Below, piece by piece: positions 26,090-33,919 of a stretch of 45,081 nucleotides of DNA (position 1 is the first letter of the stretch; every line of letters begins with the position of its first letter). The position numbers and the translations under genes are program-made. A model generated the notes under the pieces. It was not told where the DNA came from, did no database searches, and saw only the letters and a program-made list of their open reading frames with translations. Origin of the DNA: Streptomyces hirsutus (lineage in GTDB: Bacteria > Actinomycetota > Actinomycetes > Streptomycetales > Streptomycetaceae); contig NZ_LIQT01000057.1 of the NCBI RefSeq assembly GCF_001418415.1, positions 1-45,081 on the forward strand, read 5' to 3'.

Positions 26090-26334
26090 TCAGCGCCCGG
26101 CGGTCGTACCCACGAGTCCGGCCCATGCTTCCGGCCCGAAAGCCGGCCTGGCCTCAGCAGGGCACTTGGAGTCCCGTACGAGAACCGCTCCGGGTACTGC
26201 GGCGACCTCTACGCACTGGCCGCCCTCAGCGCCGCTGTAGCTGCTCCTGGCCCAAGCGACTTCTACGCATTCACCACCGCCGCCTGTGCTGCAACTGCTC
26301 TTGAACCAGTCCAGTTCGGGCGCCGGCGTCCTGC
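26090..26334 (-). pseudogene. DUF397 remnant with internally duplicated core
   Basis: The minus strand reads APELDWFKSSCSTGGGGECV, then EVAWARSSYSGAEGGQCVEV, then AAVPGAVLVRDSKCPAEARP and FGPEAWAGLVGTTAGR to a stop at 26090-26092. The first half of DUF397 (W-x-KSSxSxGxGGxCVEVA) appears twice in tandem before a single second half. No start codon or ribosome-binding site is visible; the 5' side is replaced by an IS982 fragment. Confidence 0.6.
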
Positions 26335-26549
26335 GGGACGTACGGGAACATGCCGCGGTAGTAGGCTCGTACGTGCCGCAGCCAGCGGGCCTCGCGGTGA
26401 AAGCCGAGCAGGGCCTGTGTGACGGCCGGGCACAGCAACTCGGAGTGACTCAGCCTCGGTGGCCTGCCCGGCAGCCGGGCGATCCCGGCCCAGTCATCGT
26501 CGATCTTCACGTACAGCCCGGTCACGAGGGTGGTCGAGTTCGTCGTCAC
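26335..26549 (-). pseudogene. IS982-family transposase, N-terminal fragment
   Basis: From GTG 26549 the frame reads MTTNSTTLVTGLYVKIDDDW, then PPRLSHSELLCPAVTQALLG and ARWLRHVRAYYRGMFPYVP. This fits the N-terminus of Streptomyces IS982-type transposases. Homology stops near 26335 where the DUF397 remnant begins; the open frame runs on to 26271 by chance. The DDE catalytic part is absent. Confidence 0.6.
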
Positions 26550-26886
26550 AAACGGATCTTGAGCACCCTCGCTTCATGCCCGCAGGCATCCGGAAAGATT
26601 CGTCCAGCCGAAGCACGGGCCCGGGCCGAGGCCCCGCTGCCCGGAAACTCCCGTGCCATGGATCCCGCGTGCCTCCGCGACTTCGGGGTAGTCGGATCAT
26701 GTCCGATATTCGACTACAACATTTGAACGCAAGCCCGCTCGAAGGGCGATGGAATCCCGCAGAATCAGGGGTGTCGAATTTGATATTTGAAGGCACGATC
26801 TCTGTAGCGTTGCTTTTGCCTTCAGGTTTCACCTGGAAGGGCTGACCCCACCCCGGCAGTTTTGCCGGTGCGCCCGAGGAGTACAC
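26550..26886. other. Non-coding leader region of glcP
   Basis: This 337-bp stretch is locally less GC-rich (about 26690-26820). It contains the candidate promoter listed separately and a small stem CCGGCA...TGCCGG (about 26854-26869) just before the glcP ribosome-binding site. An imperfect dyad near 26820-26841 (CCTTCAGGT...ACCTGGAAGG) could be an operator. No gene was found. Confidence 0.5.
26780..26810 (+). promoter_or_regulatory. Weak candidate glcP promoter
   Basis: TTGATA (26780-26785) and TAGCGT (26805-26810) are separated by 19 nt in an AT-richer segment. The spacing is long, so this is tentative. The imperfect dyad lies just downstream. Confidence 0.3.
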
Positions 26887-28305
26887 GTGACCAGCACAGA
26901 GCAGGCCCCCAGGCCAGGAGCCGGTAGGGCTCACCCCGAACATCTCGGGCACGTCATCTTCATCGCGGCATCGGCCGCCATGGGCGGTTTCCTCTTCGGC
27001 TACGACAGCTCCGTGATCAACGGCGTCGTCGAGGCCATCCGGAGCCGCTATGGCATCGGATCCGCGGAGTTGGCCCAGGTCATCGCCATCGCCCTGATCG
27101 GCTGCGCCGTCGGCGCCGCGACCGCGGGCCGCATAGCCGACCGCATCGGCCGCATCCGGTGCATGCAGATAGCCGCGACCCTGTTCACCGTCAGCGCCAT
27201 CGGCTCGGCCCTGCCCTTCGCCCTGTGGGACCTCGCCTTCTGGCGCATCGTCGGCGGCTTCGCCATCGGCATGGCCTCGGTCATCGGCCCCGCCTACATC
27301 GCCGAGGTCGCCCCGCCCGCCTACCGCGGCCGCCTCGGCTCCTTCCAGCAGGCCGCGATCGTCGTCGGCATCGCCACCTCCCAGCTGGTCAACTGGGGTC
27401 TGCTCCACGCCGCTGGCGGCGACCAGCGCGGCGAACTGCTGGGCCTGGAGGCCTGGCAGGTCATGCTGGGCGCGATGGTCGTCCCGGCCGTGCTGTACGG
27501 GATGCTCTCCTTCGTCATTCCCGAGTCCCCGCGCTTCCTGCTCTCCGTCGGCCGCCGCGAGCGCGCCCGCGAGATTCTCGTCGAGGTCGAGGGCAAGGGC
27601 GTCGACCTCGACGCCCGCGTGGCCGAGATCGAGCACGCCATGAAGCGCGAGCACAAGTCCACCTTCAAGGACCTGCTCGGCAGCAGCTTCCTCTTCAAGC
27701 GGATCGTCTGGATCGGCATCGGCCTGTCCGCATTCCAGCAGTTCGTCGGTATCAACGTCGCGTTCTACTACTCCGCGACGCTGTGGCAGTCGGTCGGCAT
27801 CAACCCGACGGACTCGTTCCTCTACTCGTTCACGACATCGATCATCAACATCGTCGGCACCGTCATCGCGATGCTCTTCGTCGACCGCATCGGCCGCAAG
27901 CCGCTCGCGCTCATCGGCTCCTCCGGCATGGTCGTCGGCCTGGCCCTGGAGGCCTGGGCGTTCTCGCACCCGCTGGTCGACGGCAAGCTGCCGGCCACCC
28001 AGGGCCTGGTTGCCCTGGTCGCCGCCCACCTCTTCGTCCTCTTCTTCGCCCTGTCCTGGGGTGTGGTCGTCTGGGTGCTGCTCGGCGAGATGTTCCCGAA
28101 CAAGATCCGCGCCGCCGCCCTGGGCGTGGCCGCCTCCGCCCAGTGGATCGCCAACTGGATGATCACCGTGAGCTTCCCGTCGCTGGCCGACTGGAACCTC
28201 TCCGGCACCTACCTGATCTACACGTTCTTCGCGGCGCTCTCCATCCCGTTCGTCCTGAAGTTCGTCAAGGAGACGAAGGGCAAGGCGCTGGAGGAGATGG
28301 GGTGA
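26887..28305 (+). CDS. glcP: Sugar-proton symporter, glucose permease GlcP
   Basis: A 472-aa major facilitator of the sugar porter family with 12 predicted membrane helices. Diagnostic motifs are GFLFGYDSSVINGV in helix 1, GRIADRIGRIRCM (the RxGRR-type loop 2-3), PESPRFLL after helix 6, FQQFVGINVAFYYS in helix 7, DRIGRKPL in loop 8-9 and VKETKGKALEEM at the end. It imports glucose with protons and is the main glucose transporter in Streptomyces coelicolor; this sequence agrees with what I recall of GlcP. GTG 26887 follows GAGGAG. It is monocistronic with a strong terminator, and flanked by accessory DNA on both sides. Confidence 0.92.
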   Translation: MTSTEQAPRPGAGRAHPEHLGHVIFIAASAAMGGFLFGYDSSVINGVVEAIRSRYGIGSAELAQVIAIALIGCAVGAATAGRIADRIGRIRCMQIAATLFTVSAIGSALPFALWDLAFWRIVGGFAIGMASVIGPAYIAEVAPPAYRGRLGSFQQAAIVVGIATSQLVNWGLLHAAGGDQRGELLGLEAWQVMLGAMVVPAVLYGMLSFVIPESPRFLLSVGRRERAREILVEVEGKGVDLDARVAEIEHAMKREHKSTFKDLLGSSFLFKRIVWIGIGLSAFQQFVGINVAFYYSATLWQSVGINPTDSFLYSFTTSIINIVGTVIAMLFVDRIGRKPLALIGSSGMVVGLALEAWAFSHPLVDGKLPATQGLVALVAAHLFVLFFALSWGVVVWVLLGEMFPNKIRAAALGVAASAQWIANWMITVSFPSLADWNLSGTYLIYTFFAALSIPFVLKFVKETKGKALEEMG

Positions 28306-28365
28306 CTCCCGGCACAGTCCCGAGGAGAAGGGCCCAAGTCCCCGCCGCCCCTCCCCTCGTCCCGT

Positions 28366-28408
28366 CCGCCGCCCCGCTCGGTCACTGCCCGAGCGGGGCG
28401 GCGGTTTT
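28366..28408 (+). terminator. Rho-independent terminator of glcP
   Basis: CCGCCGCCCCGCTCGG (28366-28381) pairs with CCGAGCGGGGCGGCGG (28389-28404), 16 bp without mismatch, 7-nt loop, followed by TTTT. Confidence 0.9.
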
Positions 28409-28509
28409 CGTACGCCACCGCATCCCGTACGTCACCAGATGAGAACACCGCCGCCGATCCCCAGGGCTCGCAGAGCGGCTTCCTCGGTGATCCGCAGCCG
28501 GAGCTGGAT

Positions 28510-28629
28510 CTACTCCCGGTGCTCCTCGGCCGTCCGCGGGTGCTTGGTGCCGAAGGCGATCAGATCGAGATGGGCGCGCAGCGCGACCCAGCCGATCACA
28601 AGCCCGACGAAGACCGGGAGCAGCGTCAT
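28510..28629 (-). CDS. Small membrane protein (39 aa)
   Basis: The frame from ATG 28629 to TAG 28510-28512 encodes MTLLPVFVGLVIGWVALRAH and then LDLIAFGTKHPRTAEEHRE. The first half is one hydrophobic helix and the second half is polar, so it should be a single-pass membrane protein. Its ATG overlaps the stop of the upstream membrane-protein gene (ATGA), strong evidence that the pair is translated together. Confidence 0.65.
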   Translation of the reverse strand: MTLLPVFVGLVIGWVALRAHLDLIAFGTKHPRTAEEHRE

Positions 28630-29108
28630 GACACCCTCGCGGCCTTACGGGCGCGGAGTTCGGTGGCGTAGCCCGCGCCGGTGGCGAGCAGGACAGCGGC
28701 CAGGGCGAGGGACGCGGTCGCCCAGTTCATCCACACGTAGCCGGGCTCACTGGAGTAGACGGTGCCGTCGTCGCGGACGCAGTCGAAGCGGAGCGGCAGG
28801 TACGAGGACCGGTGGTGGGAGAGGCCCTGTCTCGTCTCCGCGTCGAAGCCGTCGCGGCAGGCCGGAGCCGGAATCGAGTCCGCGCCGTTGTTGAACGCGT
28901 GCTCCGACAGCAGAACGCCGGAGAGCCCCAGAGAGTAGACGGCCACGGCCGCCCACGCGGCCGCTCCCGCCGCGCGGCGCAGCAGACGCACCGCCCAGGG
29001 CTCGGGCCGCCCGGGGAACGCCATCGCGACGACCCCCACCACGGCGATGAGCGCGCCGAGGGCACAGACCGCGGAGAGGCCTAAACCCGCCAGCAGCAAG
29101 CCCGTCAC
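28626..29108 (-). CDS. Membrane protein of unknown function
   Basis: About 160 aa from GTG 29108 with three or four hydrophobic helices: TGLLLAGLGLSAVCALGALI..., AAWAAVAVYSLGLSGVLL, and WATASLALAAVLLATGAGYA near the end. Between helices lies an extracytoplasmic-looking loop with two cysteines (APACRDGF, RFDCVRDD), which could form a disulfide. The frame is open to 29177, and start choice is uncertain because no strong ribosome-binding site stands out. It overlaps the 39-aa gene by 4 nt. Confidence 0.65.
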   Translation of the reverse strand: MTGLLLAGLGLSAVCALGALIAVVGVVAMAFPGRPEPWAVRLLRRAAGAAAWAAVAVYSLGLSGVLLSEHAFNNGADSIPAPACRDGFDAETRQGLSHHRSSYLPLRFDCVRDDGTVYSSEPGYVWMNWATASLALAAVLLATGAGYATELRARKAARVS

Positions 29109-29877
29109 CCCCGTCCGAGCGGGGGCAGGGCTTGAGAGACGAGGGGGGCGGCACGCATGCGGCCACCTCATCAGCACCGCACCGGGCCGTCTGTGGCGGA
29201 CGCCACTCCACTCGTCACAGTCATGTCACAGCGGGCAGAGGCCCCTTGATGTGCGACATCTCGTGGTGCGCCACGAGGCGCTATGAAATCGAGTGAGGGT
29301 GAAAGGACCTCACCGCCGGTCAGTCGCAGCTGGCCGGTGAAGCTGGGGGCAGCCGAAGTGCGGAAACGCGCGCAACGGTGAGAGCAGCCCCGACAACGTA
29401 CGGGACGGGCCGGCACTGTCAGACGGCCCGGGTCCGGCTAGCAGCGAGGAGAAGGTGTACGCGAGGAACCACTGTCCGAAGCCCTGTAACTGTCGCACTC
29501 GACTCAAACCTGACGGATACGGGTCGTGATGCAGCGCGTGACCGTCGCTCGTTTGGGTGGCGTTCAACTCCGAGGCCGGGTCGCGGGTCCGGTGCGGAGG
29601 CCATGCCGAAAGCCTGCGGCGTAGGCATGGCGAGGCTGCCGGGGTATAGGTGGGCACCTCCCTCCTTGATCGATTTCGTGGTGAACGTGGGAACCATCCG
29701 CAGTCGCCCTTCCCGCCGGACGGCCAGTCCGGTGGCGGGCAGGTCCGTTGTCGACCGAGGGCTGCCGGATGGGGCGGAGGCCCCGTAGTAGTCCGAGCGG
29801 GCGAGAGGCCCGTACATGGCGAAGGGGGCCAGCAAGTCAGCAGTAGAAGTTACTGGAAGGTCAGGAGGGTATCGCCG

Positions 29878-31310
29878 GTGAATACCGACGAACTTGAGCA
29901 CGCCGTGTATCAGGCGGAGCGCAAGGTACTGAGGATCCAGACCAAGCTGCACTGTTGGGCCCGTGATGATCCTCATCGCAGGTTCGATGACCTCTTCAAT
30001 CTCGTCGCCGATCCCGCCTTCCTTCTGGTGGCGTGGGATCGGGTGCGGGGCAACAAGGGTGCACGCACGGCCGGGGTGGACGGGCGCACAGCTCGCTCCG
30101 TCGAGGCCGGGCAGGGCGTCGAGGACTTCCTCGACGGACCGCGGTCGCAGGTCAAGAACCGTAGTTTCCAGCCGCTGCCGGTGCGGGAACGGATGATCCC
30201 CAAGGCGGGCGGCAAGCTGCGTCATCTGGGAATCGCCACCGTGACCGACCGGGTGGTCCAGGCATCCTTGAAGCTGGTGCTGGAGCCGATCTTCGAGGCG
30301 GAGTTCCTCCCGTTTTCCTACGGGTTCCGCCCGAACCGTCGGGCTCATGACGCCGTGGCCGAGGTGCGTCACATGACGTCCCGCTCGTATGAGTGGGTCG
30401 TCGAGGGCGACATCAAGGCCTGCTTCGACGAAATCTCGCACCCGGCCCTGATGGACCGGGTGCGCAGACGAGTTGGGGACAAACGCGTCCTGGCACTGGT
30501 GAAGGCGTTTCTCAAAGCGGGCATCCTCGGTGAGGACCGCGTACTGCGAGAGACCAGCGCCGGAACCCCGCCGGGTTCGATCCTCTCGCCGCTGCTGAGC
30601 AACGTGGCCCTCTCGGTCCTGGACGAGCACATCGCCCAGGCCCCGGGAGGCCCCGGAGTCAGTGCGAGTGAGCGGGCCAAGCGCCGCCGTAAAGGTCTGC
30701 CCAACTACCGGCTCATCCGGTACGCGGACGACTGGTGCCTGGTCGTTTCAGGCACCGAAGCCGACGCTGAGGTCCTGCGCGAGGAGATCGCCGGAGTCCT
30801 CTCTGTGATGGGCCTGCGCCTGTCACCGGAGAAGACCCTGATCACCCACATCGACGGGGCCTCGACTTCCTGGGCTGGCGCATCCAGCGCCACTGCAAGC
30901 GAGGCACGTCCAAGCAGTACGTCTACACCTATCCCGCACGCAAGGCCGTGCAGGCCGTGACGGGCAAGGTCAGGACACTCTGCCGGCAGATGGACACGAG
31001 CCAGCCGCTCGATGCCCTGTTGCGCCAGCTCAATCCGGCGCTCAAGGACTGGTGCGTCTACTTCCGCCCCGGCGTGTCCAGTGCCGCCTTCGGCTACCTG
31101 AGCTTCTACACGTGGCAACAGGTCGGCCGATGGTTGCGCCGCAAACACCGCCGGTCCAGCTGGAAGGACCTGCGCCGCCGCTACTACAAGGGCGGTGTCT
31201 GGTGGCCGGCCTCGGAGGAACGATCACTGTTCAATCCGGCGAAGGTAGGCACGACACGCTACCGATACCGGGGAGCGAAGATCCCAACTCCCTGGCCGGT
31301 CACGGGATGA
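29878..31310 (+). pseudogene. Group II intron reverse transcriptase/maturase, frameshifted
   Basis: From GTG 29878 (AGGAGG about 10 nt upstream) the frame encodes the RT domain: LRHLGIATVTDRVVQASLKL, PFSYGFRPNRRAHDAV, the DIKACFDEI motif, TPPGSILSPLLSN, and catalytic YADDW. After ITHIDG (about 30857) the frame must shift by one base to read GLDFLGWRIQRH, KRGTSKQYVYTYPARKAVQA and the maturase domain up to PTPWPVTG (31310). One missing base in GACGGGGCCTCG explains it. No C-terminal HNH endonuclease domain is seen, as in IIC-like introns. It could be a true mutation or a sequencing error. Confidence 0.8.
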
Positions 31311-31341
31311 GGACCCACGGAAGCCCATGACAGGGCTTGTG

Positions 31342-31378
31342 GAGCGCCCGGTGCCCGGAAACGGGCACGCCGGGTGCG
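31342..31378 (+). ncRNA. Group II intron domain V
   Basis: The segment starts GAGC. The lower stem GCGCCCGG pairs with CCGGGTGC (one G-U), the upper stem TGCCCG pairs with CGGGCA around a GAAA tetraloop, and a CG bulge separates them. This is the catalytic domain V fold, complete with the AGC triad. Confidence 0.85.
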
Positions 31379-31667
31379 GGAAGCGGTCCGGGGAAACGGG
31401 CCGGTCGGAAGACCGGAACCGCGCCCCGGGCCGACTTCACAGCTCCCGTGGCCCCTGCTGGGGTCCTGAGCCCCTGGCCCGGGGCTTCTCTCGTTCGCGT
31501 GCTCGGCCGGCTGATGACGCAACTCCGGAATTCCTGAAGCTTCCTCATCCGATCTGATCGATCTGCGGCCTGATCGAAGGCGAGGAAGCGCATGCTGTCG
31601 GCGCCGACGGTGGTGAGGGGGACTCAGCGGAGCTCTGGAGAACTTACGGAATGTCGCACCGAGGCGC

Positions 31668-31698
31668 TTGAGTCTCCAGCGGCTGGAGGGTCCAGGAT
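31668..31698 (+). promoter_or_regulatory. MerR-type promoter with 19-bp spacer and dyad
   Basis: The -35 TTGAGT (31668-31673) and -10 CAGGAT (31693-31698) are 19 nt apart. The spacer holds a 15-bp perfect dyad CTCCAGC-G-GCTGGAG (31674-31688). Long spacers with a centred dyad are the signature of MerR-activated promoters. The start of transcription would coincide with ATG 31706, giving a leaderless mRNA. Confidence 0.8.
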
Positions 31699-31705
31699 CT
31701 CGCCC

Positions 31706-32617
31706 ATGGACGACGAACGCCCCGACCTGCTCACCATCGGCCGGCTCGCGCACCGCACCGGACTTCCGGTGCGTACCCTGCGCTTCTGGTCGGACGAGGG
31801 AGCGGTGCCGCCCGTGGCCCGCTCCGCGAGCGGTTACCGGCTGTACGACGCCGAGTCCGTGGCCCGCGTCGAACTGGTCCGCACCCTGCGGGAGCTGGGC
31901 CTCGGGCTCGACGACGTGTGCCGGGTGCTGAGTGGTCGGACCACGGTCGCCGAGGTCGCCGACGCGCACGTGGCCGCGCTCGACGCGCAGATCCGCTCGC
32001 TCAAGGTGAGCCGGGCCGTCCTGTCCACCGTGGCGACACGTGGTTCCACCGCTGAGGAGACAGCACTGATGAACAGGTTGGCGCGGCTTTCCGCCGCCGA
32101 ACGCAAACAGATCATCGACGAGTTCAAGGAGGAGGTGTTCGGCGGTCTCGACGTCGAGCCACGCCTGCGCGACCGCATCCTCACCTTCGGCATCGAACTG
32201 CCCGACGATCCCGCACCTGAGCAGGTCGACGCCTGGATCGAACTGGCCGAACTGGTGCGGGACCCCGGCTTTCGCGCCCGGTTGCGCACCTGGATGGAGC
32301 TCAACACGCCCGCCCCGGGGCAGAGTCGTCCCCCCGGGGCGTCCCTCTGGTGGGCCAGGCAGATCGTGCAGACCGTCGCGGAGGTCAGAGAACGCGGGGT
32401 CGCCCCCGAGGCACCGGAGGCGGCCGAGGTGCTGTCCGAGCTGTTCGGCGACGCCGATCGGACCGCCGTGCTGCGCAGCCTGGAGGCCGGGATCGAGGCA
32501 GGGGCGGAGCACTACCGCAGGCTTGTCGCCCGCGTGCGCGGGCAGGATTCGGCGCCCGACGCGACCGAGGAGCTGGAGTGGCTGGCGCGGGCCCTGCGCG
32601 CCGCGGATCAGGCCTGA
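31706..32617 (+). CDS. MerR-family transcriptional regulator
   Basis: A 303-aa regulator. The MerR HTH covers about residues 9-77: LLTIGRLAHRTGLPVRTLRF, then SASGYRLYDAESVARVELVR and LGLGLDDVCRVLSG. A coiled-coil helix follows, and the rest (about 110-300) is an alpha-helical effector domain of a type I cannot name; it lacks the cysteines of metal sensors. It probably binds the dyad in its own promoter and may bind a small hydrophobic drug or metabolite. ATG 31706 is supported by the -10 box 7 nt upstream, which makes a leaderless message. Confidence 0.88.
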   Translation: MDDERPDLLTIGRLAHRTGLPVRTLRFWSDEGAVPPVARSASGYRLYDAESVARVELVRTLRELGLGLDDVCRVLSGRTTVAEVADAHVAALDAQIRSLKVSRAVLSTVATRGSTAEETALMNRLARLSAAERKQIIDEFKEEVFGGLDVEPRLRDRILTFGIELPDDPAPEQVDAWIELAELVRDPGFRARLRTWMELNTPAPGQSRPPGASLWWARQIVQTVAEVRERGVAPEAPEAAEVLSELFGDADRTAVLRSLEAGIEAGAEHYRRLVARVRGQDSAPDATEELEWLARALRAADQA

Positions 32618-32823
32618 CCGGCCGGCAGGCGGCGACCCTGGAGCGACTACGCGTCGACCGGCAACGTGAAGAGGCCATGGTCCGAGGCCCTGACCCCCTC
32701 CGCCTTGCCGAGGTCTTCGGGCTCGATGAGAAGACCGCGATGCGCTGCGCGGACTCCGCACGCGCCCTGCCGGCGCAGCCCGCCGAGGTCGACCCTGCGG
32801 GTCGAGCGCGAACCCACGGATCC
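32617..32823 (+). pseudogene. C-terminal fragment of a tyrosine recombinase/integrase
   Basis: The frame reads LERLRVDRQREEAMVRGPDP and LRLAEVFGLDEKTAMRCADS, then ARALPAQPAE. This resembles the tail that follows the catalytic domain in many Streptomyces site-specific integrases. It lacks the catalytic Arg/His/Tyr region. It begins directly after the MerR gene and ends about 35 nt before one copy of a 16-bp direct repeat. Confidence 0.5.
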
Positions 32824-32878
32824 GTTCCCCGACATCGGGGCAACAAGCCCGCGGGTTCATGCTGTCGGCGCCGGCGCG

Positions 32879-33766
32879 TCACGGTGTCGGTGGCGTCGTC
32901 CCGCAGTCGGGCACGCCGTCGAGCCACGCCGCTCCCTTGATGTAGATGTTGGTCACCCACGCCCTGTAGTCCGGCAGGTACGACCACACGTCGTTGGTGT
33001 AGCCCTCGGAGGTGACCGGTTCGGCGTGCTTCTGGCAGTGGACGCGGATGGTGGTGGAGTACGGGAAGGCGTAGACGCGGGCGGCCCTGACGGAGGGTTC
33101 GGCCTTGGTCCACACGTCGGTGCCCCAGGTCTGGTGGATGTGACCGGTGGCGGGCCCGGTGTTGACGCGGACGGCGCCGAAGTAGCCGTTGCTCAGGCGG
33201 ACGTCACTGACCATGAGCCTGGTGCCGGATTCCTTGGCCTCGACCATTTTGCCCGCGCCCAGGTAGATGGCGATGTGGTGCAGGTCCTGCGAGGTGCCCC
33301 AGGCGAGCAGGTCGCCGGGGAGCAGCGGGGCCAGGCCCTGGGCGGCGGTGAAGCGGGCGGCGGCGCGGTGCGTGTAGTACTGCTGGCCGGCGATGCCGTT
33401 GAGGATGTCGGAGCCCGCCGCCTTGGCGTACGCGTGGCGGACCAGGCCCGAGCAGTCGAAGCCGAGCCGCTCGGGGTCGTGCTCGCTGTCCGGGTCGGTC
33501 GGGTCGACCTGGCCGTACGTGGCGCCCGGCTGGGCGCCGTGCCCGCCGCCCCACGTGTACCAGGTACCGGCCGCGACCTCGGCGCAGGCGGCGGCGATCG
33601 CGCGTTCGGCCGCCGCGGAGGCTCCGGGCGCGAGGACGCCGCACGCGGCGGCGGACGCGGGCCGCGCGGGCGCCCCGGTGTTCGCGGCGGCAGCGGACAC
33701 CGGCGCCCAGAGGAGGAAAGCCAGTAACGCAATCAGTGTGTGGATGGAACCGGTCCGGCGGACCAT
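32879..33766 (-). CDS. Secreted NlpC/P60-family cell-wall hydrolase-like protein
   Basis: A 295-aa protein. The signal peptide spans about 1-27 (TLIALLAFLLWAPVSAAAA). The NlpC/P60 domain has the catalytic cysteine in FDCSGLVRHAY (Cys105) and histidine in LHHIAIYLGAGKMVEA (about His163-164). The GGGHG motif near 73-77 fits the family entry strand. The C-terminal third (about 205-295) is a cell-wall- or substrate-binding-like segment, unidentified. Such enzymes cleave peptidoglycan stem peptides. The frame is open upstream to 33886, but the signal peptide supports ATG 33766. The intergenic region before 33920 is short, so it may be read with the upstream HTH-WD40 gene. Confidence 0.85.
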   Translation of the reverse strand: MVRRTGSIHTLIALLAFLLWAPVSAAAANTGAPARPASAAACGVLAPGASAAAERAIAAACAEVAAGTWYTWGGGHGAQPGATYGQVDPTDPDSEHDPERLGFDCSGLVRHAYAKAAGSDILNGIAGQQYYTHRAAARFTAAQGLAPLLPGDLLAWGTSQDLHHIAIYLGAGKMVEAKESGTRLMVSDVRLSNGYFGAVRVNTGPATGHIHQTWGTDVWTKAEPSVRAARVYAFPYSTTIRVHCQKHAEPVTSEGYTNDVWSYLPDYRAWVTNIYIKGAAWLDGVPDCGTTPPTP

Positions 33767-33919
33767 GCCAGGACCCCCGTTTCCTGTGGGTGGTGAAGGG
33801 AGTGGTCGTAGAGGAGCCTGCTGGCCGTGCCTCGCGGTTGTCGAGAATCCAGGTGTCGCCTCCCGCCGATGGGCAACGGGAAACACCTGGGAAACCCCCT
33901 TCGAGCAGGTGGGCCGCCC

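Larger units (their letters stand above)
29251..31440 (+). mobile_element. Group II intron with intron-encoded reverse transcriptase
   Basis: The 5' end carries the GTGCGACA boundary motif (29251). A structured region of about 600 nt precedes the encoded protein. Domain V is present at 31342-31378, followed by a domain VI-like stem (about 31384-31422). The 3' end is near 31435-31440; the exact base cannot be fixed. The intron sits between a membrane-protein gene and a MerR gene rather than inside a recognisable gene. Its RT frame is broken, so mobility would need help in trans. Confidence 0.8.
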
